NCBI RefSeq assembly: GCF_003932495.1
Contig: NZ_QZMT01000007.1
Location: 1-64,000, forward strand
Length of the DNA stretch: 64,000 bases
Source: Guyparkeria sp. SCN-R1
GTDB taxonomy: Bacteria; Pseudomonadota; Gammaproteobacteria; Halothiobacillales; Halothiobacillaceae
Direction: 5' to 3'
Shown here piece by piece: positions 9,182 to 17,370 of this stretch; positions within the stretch are counted from its first letter, which is position 1; every line of letters begins with the position of its first letter. The notes under the pieces were generated by a model that ran no database searches, was not told where the DNA came from, and saw nothing but the letters and a program-made list of their open reading frames with translations. Both the position numbers and the translations under genes were made by a program.

Positions 9182-9961
9182 ATGGATCACGAGACGCAGA
9201 CCGAGCAGCAACCGGCCGACCGGCAGGATGACCATCGGCGGCGCAAGGCGATCTACCTTCTGCCCAACCTGATCACGACCGGCGCCCTGTTCGCCGGTTT
9301 TTTCGCGATTGTGATGGCCGTTCAGGACAACTTTGTCCCGGCGGCCATCGCCGTTTTCGTTGCCATGCTGCTCGACGGCATGGATGGCCGCGTGGCGCGG
9401 ATGACCGGCACCGAATCGGAGTTCGGCATCCAGTACGACTCGCTCTCCGACGTGATCTCGTTCGGCATCGCCCCGGCGCTCATTGTCTACCTGTGGAGCC
9501 TGCAGGGCATGGGCGATCGCTGGGGCATGCTCGGCGCGTTCGTGTTTGCCGCGGCGGCCGCCATTCGCCTGGCGCGCTTCAACGTGCAGGTGGAGACGGT
9601 CGACAAGGGCTACTTCGTGGGGTTGGCCTCGCCGGCGGCCGCGGCGGTACTGATGGGCATGGTGTGGTTCTTCGAGGCGCACGGCATTCCCTTCGAGGCC
9701 CAGCAGGGCTGGGTTTGGGTGATCACCATCACCACCGGGCTGTTGATGGTCTCGAGCTTCCCGTACTTCAGCGGCAAGCGGCTCTCACCACGTCTGCGCG
9801 TTTCTTTCCTCAGCTTGCCAATCGCGATCATCGTGTTCGTGCTGCTCTTGAAGGATTTCGCCCTGACACTGTGGGTGCTGGCGAGTGCCTACGCGCTCTC
9901 GGCGCCGCTGTGGACGCTCTCGCGGGGATTGCGTCGGCGCATCAAACGCCTGGTCTCTTGA
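9182..9961 (+). CDS. pssA: CDP-diacylglycerol-serine O-phosphatidyltransferase
   Basis: Inner-membrane enzyme of phosphatidylserine and thus phosphatidylethanolamine synthesis. The 259-residue protein carries the full CDP-alcohol phosphatidyltransferase signature DG-x2-AR-x8-G-x3-D-x3-D (from DGRVAR, about residues 65-87). Hydrophobic segments follow, with a basic C-terminus (LRRRIKRL). The ATG follows GGGAGGGGC. It begins 42 bases after ilvC, so it may be read through from the ilv operon. Sited between ilvC and leuA, as in several proteobacteria. Confidence 0.93.
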   Translation: MDHETQTEQQPADRQDDHRRRKAIYLLPNLITTGALFAGFFAIVMAVQDNFVPAAIAVFVAMLLDGMDGRVARMTGTESEFGIQYDSLSDVISFGIAPALIVYLWSLQGMGDRWGMLGAFVFAAAAAIRLARFNVQVETVDKGYFVGLASPAAAAVLMGMVWFFEAHGIPFEAQQGWVWVITITTGLLMVSSFPYFSGKRLSPRLRVSFLSLPIAIIVFVLLLKDFALTLWVLASAYALSAPLWTLSRGLRRRIKRLVS

Positions 9962-9992
9962 ATCGCGCCGCCCGCGTCGTTACCTTGCAGTC

Positions 9993-10106
9993 ATGAGCCG
10001 TCATTTGCGCACAGCCTGTTTCTCCCTCCCGGCCACCGTTCCGGTGGTGGGGCTGTGCGCCGTCGGCTCGTCGCTGCTGCTGCGACTGCCCCGCTGGGGC
10101 TATTGA
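9993..10106 (+). CDS. Candidate leuA leader peptide (LeuL-like)
   Basis: A 37-residue frame, MSRHLRTACFSLPATVPVVG in its first 20 residues, ends SSLLLRLPRWGY. Four Leu codons fall within five positions (codons 28-30 and 32, bases 10074-10088) just before the stop, as in attenuator peptides of leu operons. No good Shine-Dalgarno is visible, which lowers confidence. An alternative is coincidental coding in G+C-rich DNA. It lies in the 235-base gap between pssA and leuA, and nothing else in that gap looks coding. Confidence 0.55.
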   Translation: MSRHLRTACFSLPATVPVVGLCAVGSSLLLRLPRWGY

Positions 10107-10155
10107 CGAAGGCCTGGCGAGGCGACCCACGCGACTACCGACTAGATAACGACAT

Positions 10156-10184
10156 GCCGACGGGATTGCCCGGCGGTGACTTTT
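10156..10184 (+). promoter_or_regulatory. Candidate attenuator hairpin before leuA
   Basis: CCGACGGG (10157-10164) can pair with CCCGGCGG (10169-10176) around an ATTG loop with one A-G mismatch, followed by T4 at 10181-10184. The left arm GCCGACGG (10156-10163) is also perfectly complementary to CCGTCGGC at 10060-10067 inside the leader peptide frame, giving two mutually exclusive pairings. It ends just before the leuA ribosome site, so it could control termination or translation. This is a reading by eye with no folding energies. Confidence 0.45.
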
Positions 10185-10196
10185 GAGGTTTATGCC

Positions 10197-11744
10197 ATGA
10201 GCAGCAGTGACTCCTTGATCATCTTCGACACCACGCTTCGCGACGGCGAGCAGAGCCCGGGCGCGTCCATGACGCGTGACGAGAAGCTGCGCATCGCCCG
10301 TCAGCTCGAGCGACTGGGCGTGGACGTGATCGAGGCCGGTTTTGCCGCGGCCAGCGAAGGCGATTTCAACGCCATTCGCACCATCGCCGAACACGTCGAA
10401 CACTCGACGATCTGCTCGCTGGCACGCGCCGGCGAAAAGGACGTGCGTCGCGCAGGCGAGGCGGTGTCCCCGGCGCCGCGGCGGCGTATCCACACCTTCA
10501 TCGCTACCAGCCCGATCCACATGGAGAAAAAGCTCCGCATGACGCCGGACGAGGTGGTCGGCCACGCGGTGAACGCGGTCAAGATCGCGCGCGAGTACAC
10601 CGACGACGTCGAGTTTTCCGCCGAGGACGCGGTGCGTTCGGAGATGGATTTCCTGGTGCGGGTGTTCGAGGCGGTCATCGAGGCCGGCGCGACCACGCTC
10701 AACGTCCCCGACACGGTCGGCTACGCCACGCCGGGCCAATGGGGCGAGCAGATGGCGACCCTGATCGAGCGGGTCAAGGGCTCGGAGAAGGTGGTCTGGT
10801 CGACGCACTGCCACAACGACCTCGGCCTGGCCGTGGCCAATTCGCTGGCCGCGGTGCGCTCGGGGTTCCGGCAGGTCGAGTGCACCATCAATGGTCTCGG
10901 CGAGCGGGCCGGTAACGCCGCGCTCGAGGAGGTCGTCATGGCCACCCGCACCCGGCCGGACATCTACGGCGTGTCGACCCGCATCGACGCCACCCAGATC
11001 GTGCCCACCTCGAAGCTGGTCTCGACCATCACCGGCTACCCGGTACAGCCGAACAAGGCGATCGTCGGCGCCAACGCCTTCGCCCACGAGTCGGGCATCC
11101 ACCAGGACGGCGTGCTCAAGCACCGCGAGACTTACGAGATCATGCGTGCCGAGGACGTCGGCTGGTCGACCAACCGCCTGTCGCTCGGCAAGCTTTCCGG
11201 GCGCAATGCCTTCAAGAGTCGCCTGAAGGATCTGGGCGTCGAGCTCGAGAGCGAGGAGGCGCTCAACGATGCCTTCCGTCGTTTTAAGGAACTGGCCGAC
11301 AAGAAGCGCGAGATCTTCGACGAGGACATCCAGGCACTGGTCTCGGAGGTCTATGACGAGCAGGAAGAGGCCTTCCGCCTGGTCGCACTGCACGTCTGCT
11401 CGGAGACCGGCGAGACGCCGGAGGCGACCATCACCGCCTCGATCCGCGGCGAGGAGATGACCGCGACGGCCACCGGTGCCGGCCCGGTCGATGCCGCGCT
11501 GGCCGCGATCGAGAAGATCGTCGCCTCGGGCGCGAACCTGCAGCTCTACTCGGTGAACAACATCACCAGTGGCACCGACGCCCAGGGCGAGGTCAACGTC
11601 CGCCTCGAGCGTGCCGGACGCATCGTCACGGGGCAGGGCGCGGATACGGACATTGTGATTGCCTCGGCGAAGGCCTATCTCAATGCCATCGAGCGCCTCG
11701 AGCATCCCCCGAAGCGCGCCCATCCACAGATGGGTGACGTGTGA
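10197..11744 (+). CDS. leuA: 2-isopropylmalate synthase
   Basis: Condenses acetyl-CoA with 2-oxoisovalerate, the committed step of leucine synthesis. At 515 residues it matches the long LeuA form. The N-terminal TIM-barrel motif [12 protein letters not shown], the metal-binding HCHNDLGLA, and [10 protein letters not shown] are visible. A C-terminal regulatory domain (about residues 390-515) should mediate leucine feedback. The ATG at 10197 has GAGG nine bases upstream; a GTG at 10176 overlaps the hairpin and is less likely. A Leu-rich leader peptide lies directly upstream. Confidence 0.96.
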   Translation: MSSSDSLIIFDTTLRDGEQSPGASMTRDEKLRIARQLERLGVDVIEAGFAAASEGDFNAIRTIAEHVEHSTICSLARAGEKDVRRAGEAVSPAPRRRIHTFIATSPIHMEKKLRMTPDEVVGHAVNAVKIAREYTDDVEFSAEDAVRSEMDFLVRVFEAVIEAGATTLNVPDTVGYATPGQWGEQMATLIERVKGSEKVVWSTHCHNDLGLAVANSLAAVRSGFRQVECTINGLGERAGNAALEEVVMATRTRPDIYGVSTRIDATQIVPTSKLVSTITGYPVQPNKAIVGANAFAHESGIHQDGVLKHRETYEIMRAEDVGWSTNRLSLGKLSGRNAFKSRLKDLGVELESEEALNDAFRRFKELADKKREIFDEDIQALVSEVYDEQEEAFRLVALHVCSETGETPEATITASIRGEEMTATATGAGPVDAALAAIEKIVASGANLQLYSVNNITSGTDAQGEVNVRLERAGRIVTGQGADTDIVIASAKAYLNAIERLEHPPKRAHPQMGDV

Positions 11745-11763
11745 TGCGGAGCCAGGTCTGAGC

Positions 11764-12288
11764 ATGGCCTTGCGGGTCGATCGGGAGACCGCCCTGGGGT
11801 GGCTGGGTATCGAGGGCTTTCGCCCCAGTGGGCGCGTGCGCCCGGCCCGTTTGCAATCGCCCGCCGATGGCGAAGAGCCGATCAGCGATGCGCCCGTCGA
11901 GGCCCGGGCTGCGCCACAGACTGACCCGAACGAAACCCCGATGGATGCCTCGGCGGATGTCCCGACCCCGGTACCCGACGGGGCAGATGACGAGCGGCCT
12001 CGGCAAGAGCCCGTTGCCGCTGCCGAGGCGGCCCCGACCCCGGCCCCGGCCGAGCCGGCCGACGAGGTGCTGACCGACCGGTTGTGTCTCGCGGCCGACT
12101 CCCCCCACCGGGTACTGGCCGAGGCGATTGCCCAGATTGCGGGTCTGGCCTGCGAAAGCGGCGAGGGTGGCGATACCGTGACCGTTAGGGGAGAAACCTG
12201 GGAGTTGGCGTCCCTGGCCGGCGACGGGTCAGCCAAGCGTCGGCTGTGGCGGGCCCTGGTGGCCCGTGGCCGGCGGGCGCGCGGATGA
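11764..12288 (+). CDS. Candidate DNA polymerase III psi subunit (HolD-like)
   Basis: A 174-residue protein with a folded N-terminus, a Pro/Ala/Glu-rich linker (about residues 35-100) and a C-terminal domain. In E. coli the order is holD-rimI-(yjjG)-prfC; here this gene overlaps rimI by four bases (ATGA) and prfC follows. The N-terminal LGWLGIEGFRPSGRVRP resembles the psi start (LQQLGITQW...RRP), and the end SAKRRLWRALVARG resembles psi ARAALWQQI. Psi proteins are poorly conserved, so the assignment rests on synteny plus short matches. Confidence 0.6.
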   Translation: MALRVDRETALGWLGIEGFRPSGRVRPARLQSPADGEEPISDAPVEARAAPQTDPNETPMDASADVPTPVPDGADDERPRQEPVAAAEAAPTPAPAEPADEVLTDRLCLAADSPHRVLAEAIAQIAGLACESGEGGDTVTVRGETWELASLAGDGSAKRRLWRALVARGRRARG

Positions 12289-12752
12289 GGGCCGAGTCCG
12301 CGGTCATGCCGGCTTGGGACTGGGCCGCGCTGGCCGGCGAAGACCTGCCGGAGATCGTGACGATCGAGGAGGCGGCCCATCCATACCCCTGGAGCGAGGC
12401 GATCTTCGAGGACTGCCTGCGGGCCGGTTATCGGCTCGACGGGGCCTTTTCGCGCGGGCAACTGATTGGCTACTCGGTGGTCATGACCGTGCTCGACGAG
12501 TGGCACCTGCTTAACCTGTGCGTCGATCCGGCCGTCCAGCGGCGCGGGGCGGGGCGGTTTTTGCTCGAGCGGTTGCTCGAGTCGGCGGGCGCCGGCGATG
12601 CCGGCTGCGTGATCCTCGAGGTGCGTGCCGGCAACGCCGCGGCCATCGCCCTCTACGAGTCCGCCGGGTTTACGGATATCGGTCACCGAAAGGCGTATTA
12701 TCCGGCCCCCGACGGCCGGGAGGACGCACGCGTGATGCGCTGCCTGCTGTAG
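12285..12752 (+). CDS. rimI: RimI ribosomal protein bS18 N-acetyltransferase
   Basis: GNAT-family enzyme that acetylates the N-terminal alanine of ribosomal protein S18. The 155-residue protein shows the early HPYPWSEAIFEDCL segment of RimI, the acetyl-CoA site RRGAGRFLLERL, and the closing LEVRAGNAAAIALYESAGF. It overlaps the upstream gene by ATGA, indicating translational coupling, and lies 64 bases before prfC. An ATG eight codons inside is an alternative start. Confidence 0.92.
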   Translation: MRAESAVMPAWDWAALAGEDLPEIVTIEEAAHPYPWSEAIFEDCLRAGYRLDGAFSRGQLIGYSVVMTVLDEWHLLNLCVDPAVQRRGAGRFLLERLLESAGAGDAGCVILEVRAGNAAAIALYESAGFTDIGHRKAYYPAPDGREDARVMRCLL

Positions 12753-12816
12753 CCCCAATCATTGTTCCATCGGCCCGGCGTGATGACGGGCCCTGTCATT
12801 GCAGACCCGAGAGTCC

Positions 12817-14418
12817 ATGAGCATTACCCCCGAAAACGATTACTCCAGCCGCCGGACCTTCGCGATCATCTCGCACCCGGACGCGGGCAAGACCACCATG
12901 ACCGAAAAGCTGCTGCTGTTCGGCGGTGCGATCCAGCTGGCCGGCACGGTCAAGGGCAAGAAATCCGGCCGCCACGCCACCTCCGACTGGATGGCGATGG
13001 AGAAGGAGCGGGGCATCTCGGTGACCTCCTCGGTGATGCAGTTCCCCTACCGCGAACGCATCGTCAACCTGCTAGACACCCCGGGCCACGAGGACTTCTC
13101 CGAGGATACCTACCGCGTCCTGACCGCGGTCGACTCGGCCCTGATGGTGATCGACGCGGCCAAGGGCGTCGAGGCGCGCACCATCAAGCTGATGGAGGTC
13201 TGCCGCCTGCGGACCACGCCGATCATGACCTTCGTCAACAAGCTCGACCGCGAAGGCCGTGACCCGCTCGAGCTGCTCGACGAGGTCGAGACCGTTCTGA
13301 ACATCCGATGTGCGCCGGTGACCTGGCCGATCGGCAGCGGCAAGCGTTTTCGCGGCATCTATCACATTGCCCAGAACACCACCTATCTCTTCGGCTCGGC
13401 CGATGGCACCCGCGACCAGGCCGTCGAGGCGATCAAGGGGCTCGACAACCCCCTGCTCGACGAGCGTCTCGGCACCCAGGCCGACGAATTGCGCGAGGAG
13501 ATGGAGTTGGTGGAGGGTGCGGCCGACGAGTTCGATCTCGACGCCTACCTCAGGGGCGAACAGACGCCGGTGTACTTCGGCTCGGCGATGAACAATTTTG
13601 GTGTGCAATCCTTGCTCGACGACTTCGTCGAGTACGCCCCGCCACCGCAGCCGCGCGAGGCGACCGGCCGCACGGTCGAACCCTCGGAGAACAAGTTCAC
13701 CGGGTTCGTCTTCAAGATCCAGGCGAACATGGACCCGCAGCACCGCGACCGGATCGCCTTCCTGCGCATCTGCTCGGGCGAGTTCCGCCGCGGCATGAAG
13801 TCCCACCACGTGCGTCTGGGGCGTGACGTGAAGATTCCGGACGCGCTGACCTTCATGTCCTCCGACCGCGTGCGGCTGGAAACCGCCCAGGCCGGCGACA
13901 TCATCGGCATCCACAACCACGGCACGGTCCGCATCGGGGATACCTTCACCGAGGGCGAGAAGCTCGCCTTCACCGGCATCCCCAACTTCGCCCCGGAACT
14001 GTTCCGCCGCGCGCAGCTCAAGGACCCGCTCAAGTCCAAGCAGCTGCTCAAGGGCCTGTCGCAGTTGTGTGAGGAGGGGGCGACCCAGCTCTATCGGCCG
14101 ATGACCAACAACGACCTGATCCTGGGGGCGGTGGGCGTGCTGCAGTTCGACGTGGTGGCCCAGCGCCTCAAGGACGAGTACAACGTCGACTGCCGCTTCG
14201 AGGCGGTCAACGTCAATACCGCCCGCTGGGTGGAATGCGACGATCCCAAGCGCTTCGAGGAATTCAAGAACAAGAATCAGGCGAACCTGGCCATCGATCA
14301 CGCCGGGGAGCTGGTCTATATCGCGCCGACACGCGTCAACCTGCAAATGACCCAGGAGCGTTGGCCCGAGGTGCGCTTCCTCGCTACCCGCGAGCACGGC
14401 GACTACCGCACCGAGTAA
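12817..14418 (+). CDS. prfC: Peptide chain release factor 3
   Basis: GTPase that recycles release factors 1 and 2 from the ribosome after termination. The 533-residue protein (E. coli 529) has the P-loop [14 protein letters not shown], the switch region [11 protein letters not shown], the G3 motif [11 protein letters not shown] and the G4 motif NKLDR. RF3-specific C-terminal sequence ends [15 protein letters not shown] 12817 (MSITPEND) is chosen although the ribosome site is weak. It is the last gene of the holD?-rimI-prfC group and converges with a lipoprotein gene. Confidence 0.96.
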   Translation: MSITPENDYSSRRTFAIISHPDAGKTTMTEKLLLFGGAIQLAGTVKGKKSGRHATSDWMAMEKERGISVTSSVMQFPYRERIVNLLDTPGHEDFSEDTYRVLTAVDSALMVIDAAKGVEARTIKLMEVCRLRTTPIMTFVNKLDREGRDPLELLDEVETVLNIRCAPVTWPIGSGKRFRGIYHIAQNTTYLFGSADGTRDQAVEAIKGLDNPLLDERLGTQADELREEMELVEGAADEFDLDAYLRGEQTPVYFGSAMNNFGVQSLLDDFVEYAPPPQPREATGRTVEPSENKFTGFVFKIQANMDPQHRDRIAFLRICSGEFRRGMKSHHVRLGRDVKIPDALTFMSSDRVRLETAQAGDIIGIHNHGTVRIGDTFTEGEKLAFTGIPNFAPELFRRAQLKDPLKSKQLLKGLSQLCEEGATQLYRPMTNNDLILGAVGVLQFDVVAQRLKDEYNVDCRFEAVNVNTARWVECDDPKRFEEFKNKNQANLAIDHAGELVYIAPTRVNLQMTQERWPEVRFLATREHGDYRTE

Positions 14419-14464
14419 GCCAGCCGGCTTCTGGCCGCGGAGGTCGCCACGGACCCGCGGCGGA

Positions 14465-15181
14465 TCAATGGTCCTGCGGATCCCCCTCGGGATTGCCGCC
14501 GAGCGTGTGCTCGACCAATTCGTCGAAGTGTTCCGGGTTGATGTACTGGAACAATTCCTTTTCGTCCGGTTCGACCGTGATGGCCAGTCCCTTTTTCGGG
14601 TAGAGCCACAGCATCGCCGGTGGCTCGTCCTCGTCGCGCTCGCCGCGGGGGATCGGGCGCTTGTCGTCCGGTTCGCCGAAACGCCGGCTGATCAGTTCTT
14701 CCTCGTAGTCCGCGCTGGGTGCGTAGCTGATCGAGCGGATCGGCTTGTCCTGCGCTTCCACCAGGGCCTCGTCCGACATGGAGAGCTTGCGTGCCCCGCT
14801 CGGCGTCGGGTCGGCGATGCGCGACTCCCCCGCCCAACGCTCCAGCGTTTCCGGATCGACCTCGGCCACCAGGACCACCCTGGCCGTCAGCGGGCCGACG
14901 TTCATGCGCCCGAAGAATGCCTCCATCGACAGCGGCTCGCCGGGCTGGGCGAAGATCGCCAGATCCGCCTTCTGGTCATAGCGTCGCTTGAAATCCAGCA
15001 GGGTCGACTCACCCAGCGTCACGCCGAACACCGCTACCTGCCCGCGATCGTTGACCTCGACGTCCCATGGCAGGAACGGGTGCTCGGGCGGGGTGGGCTC
15101 GCAGCCGGCCAGCAGGCCGGCCAGGAGGGTTGCGCCGAGGGCGACGGATCGGGGGGCGGTAACAAGGCGGCGCATGGGCAT
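14465..15181 (-). CDS. Predicted lipoprotein of unknown function
   Basis: A 238-residue protein whose signal peptide ends in a lipobox, LLAGC with the lipidated cysteine at residue 27, followed by Glu-Pro. The rest is acidic and soluble with no recognised domain; a Lys/Asp/Glu-rich C-terminus ends in His. The second residue of the mature part is Glu rather than Asp, which favours outer-membrane sorting by the E. coli rule. It is transcribed divergently from the double rhodanese gene across a 193-base gap. An ATG at 15175 is an alternative start. Confidence 0.75.
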   Translation of the reverse strand: MPMRRLVTAPRSVALGATLLAGLLAGCEPTPPEHPFLPWDVEVNDRGQVAVFGVTLGESTLLDFKRRYDQKADLAIFAQPGEPLSMEAFFGRMNVGPLTARVVLVAEVDPETLERWAGESRIADPTPSGARKLSMSDEALVEAQDKPIRSISYAPSADYEEELISRRFGEPDDKRPIPRGERDEDEPPAMLWLYPKKGLAITVEPDEKELFQYINPEHFDELVEHTLGGNPEGDPQDH

Positions 15182-15374
15182 TCCAGAAGACTCGAGGGAT
15201 GGGGGCGTTCGATCGGATAGGTGACCGACAGTCGCGACACGAGCCCGGATTTAATCAGCCCGGCGCGCGACGGGCAAGTCGCTGCTCATGAAGGAGATCG
15301 TCTCTGTATTGCGTCGATCGAGTACAAGGGGGTATGTTGCCTGCATTCGGTTTGTCACATGAGGAGGGACGCGC

Positions 15375-16229
15375 ATGCCGATCGCAGGGAGTTCGAAGGG
15401 AATCGTTGGGCGAGTGGAATCGTTAAAGGGGCTGCCGGCTGCCTTGGTGCTAGGCGTGGCGTTGCTGCTTGCCGGCCCGGCCGTCGCGGAAGATTTCCCG
15501 CTGCGCGACAAGTACGCCTCGGTCGGCGTGCCGCCGGTGGAAACCGAGGAGTTGGCGGGCTCGCTGGATGCCGTGACCGTGGTCGATGCGCGCTCGCCCT
15601 ACGAGTACGAAACCCTGCATATCCGGGATGCCGTCTCGATCCCGCTTGCCTCGCGTGATTTCAACGATTCCGTACGGGCCCTGGCCGAGGAATCGGGGCA
15701 GCCCCTGGTGTTCTACTGCAATGGCGTGACCTGCGCGGTCTCCTACAAGGCGGCGCTGAAGGCCAAGGAGGCCGGGGTGGCGGACGCGCGCGTCTATGAC
15801 GCTGGTGTATTCGCCTGGGCGCAGGCCCACCCGGAGCACACGGTCCTGCTGGGCGAGCCGCTGCAAAGTGCCGACCAGCTGATCGCCGACGAGGCCTTCA
15901 AGGGCCGCGTGCTCGACGAGGACGCCTTCTATGCGCGCATCCAGTCGAGTATCGATCCCGTGATCATCGATATCCGCAGCAAGGATCAGCGCCAGGGAGT
16001 GTCGCTGTTCCAGATGCGGGACCGTCACGTTCCCCTGACCAACGATAACCAGGAGCTCGGCTGGCTGGTGCAGGCGGCAATGACGGATCAGCGGCCAATG
16101 TTCTTTGTCGATGCCACCGGCAAGCAGGTGCGCTGGCTGCAGTATTACCTCGAGGAGCAGGGCGTCGCGCAGTACTGGTTCCTCGAAGGCGGCGCCAGCA
16201 AGATCTACGAAGGCATGGGGTTGCAATAA
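15375..16229 (+). CDS. Periplasmic tandem-rhodanese protein
   Basis: A 284-residue exported protein: signal peptide to about residue 39 (AGPAVAED), then two rhodanese-like domains. The first (about residues 40-150) has DARSPYEYE and an active loop FYCNGVTC with the catalytic cysteine. The second (about 170-284) has the DIRSKDQRQG motif and the closing FLEGGASKIYEGMG, but its loop FFVDATGKQ lacks the cysteine, so it is probably structural. GAGGAGGG four bases upstream of the ATG is a very strong ribosome site. A role in handling sulfane sulfur in the periplasm is inferred. Confidence 0.85.
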   Translation: MPIAGSSKGIVGRVESLKGLPAALVLGVALLLAGPAVAEDFPLRDKYASVGVPPVETEELAGSLDAVTVVDARSPYEYETLHIRDAVSIPLASRDFNDSVRALAEESGQPLVFYCNGVTCAVSYKAALKAKEAGVADARVYDAGVFAWAQAHPEHTVLLGEPLQSADQLIADEAFKGRVLDEDAFYARIQSSIDPVIIDIRSKDQRQGVSLFQMRDRHVPLTNDNQELGWLVQAAMTDQRPMFFVDATGKQVRWLQYYLEEQGVAQYWFLEGGASKIYEGMGLQ

Positions 16230-16272
16230 CGGCGCCAATCGCCGGCTGCGTGACCCGGTCAGGTCGACCCGC

Positions 16273-17196
16273 TCATCCCGCGGATTGCGTCGTTGCTGGT
16301 TGGCGATCCGCGGGGGCGCGATCGCGCCATTCGCTAATCCAGCGTTCCAGCAAGCCGGCCACCGTCTCCCGGTCGGTCATGGCGGTGTCCAACCCCAATA
16401 CGCCCGCCGCTTGGCGAAGGTTCTCCACGGCCCGCTGGTTATCCAGCGGGGCGGCGTGGTTGGTCTTGCTCAGCTTGCGCCCGTCCGGGCCATTGACCAA
16501 TGGCAGGTGCAGGTAACCCGGCACGCGTAGCTCGAGCGCCTCGGCGAGTTCCACGTGCAGCGGCGTGAGGTTGGCCAGGTCTTCGCCGCGCACCACCTGC
16601 GTGATGCCCATCTCGTCGTCATCGACCACGTTGGCCAGGTGGTAGGCAATCGGCCCGTCGGCTCGTCGCAGGACCGGGTCGCCCACCTCGGTGGCCAGGC
16701 GCTGGGTGATTTCGCCCAGACGTCGGTCGGCCACCGTGCGCCGGTGCTCGCCCACTCGGAATCGCCACGCATGACGCTCGTGAGCCGCGGCAGGCTGTTC
16801 GCGGCAAAAGCCGGGGTAGAGCGGACCGATCGCCCCGATCGTTTGCCCGTTTTGTTCGGCCCAGTCGCGCAGCCGAGCGCGTGTGCAGTTGCAGCGATAG
16901 ACCCGTCCGGCCGATTCCAACCGCGCCAGGGCGGCTTCGTAGCGCGCAGTGCGTTCGCTCTGGAAGATCACTTCGCCATCGACGGCCAGCCCGTGGGCCT
17001 GCAATTGTTCGAGGATCGCCTCGATCGCGTCACGACGGCTGCGCGCCTGGTCGGTATCGTCGATGCGCAGCGACCAGCGCCCGCTGTGGGCTCGGGCATC
17101 CAGAAAGCTCCCCAACGCCGCGACCAGCGAGCCAGCATGCAGCGGCCCCGAGGGCGTTGGCGCGAAACGGCCATGGTAGGTCGTGCTGGTGGTCAT
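16273..17196 (-). CDS. gluQ: Glutamyl-Q tRNA(Asp) synthetase
   Basis: Class I synthetase paralogue that attaches glutamate to queuosine at the anticodon of tRNA(Asp). The 307-residue protein has the HIGH-like motif PSGPLHAGSLVAAL, the KMSKS-like motif KLSKTNHA, and a zinc site of Cys residues (CNC...C). It lacks the anticodon-binding domain of full GluRS, as the family does. queD, which makes a queuosine precursor, lies elsewhere in this window (40312-40713). Confidence 0.94.
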   Translation of the reverse strand: MTTSTTYHGRFAPTPSGPLHAGSLVAALGSFLDARAHSGRWSLRIDDTDQARSRRDAIEAILEQLQAHGLAVDGEVIFQSERTARYEAALARLESAGRVYRCNCTRARLRDWAEQNGQTIGAIGPLYPGFCREQPAAAHERHAWRFRVGEHRRTVADRRLGEITQRLATEVGDPVLRRADGPIAYHLANVVDDDEMGITQVVRGEDLANLTPLHVELAEALELRVPGYLHLPLVNGPDGRKLSKTNHAAPLDNQRAVENLRQAAGVLGLDTAMTDRETVAGLLERWISEWRDRAPADRQPATTQSAG

Positions 17197-17370
17197 GTTT
17201 GTGCCTGCATTGGGTGCTGCATTCCGATGTAATGCTCGATGGCGGCGAACTCAAGGCCGATTGGCGCATCCTATGGGGGCAGTCCACGTCCTGACGTGAT
17301 CTGAGTCGGGCCGTGCCCGTCCCGAAGCCTGGTTGTCTGTCCGTCGCCCCCGATGTCGTAGAGTATCGAT

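Noticed and set aside
9942-12758. 938-codon open frame on the minus strand across leuA, the HolD candidate and rimI
   Set aside because: It is antisense to genes with clear family motifs, and its own residues are low-complexity and Arg/Gly/Ala-rich, as expected of a shadow frame in G+C-rich DNA.
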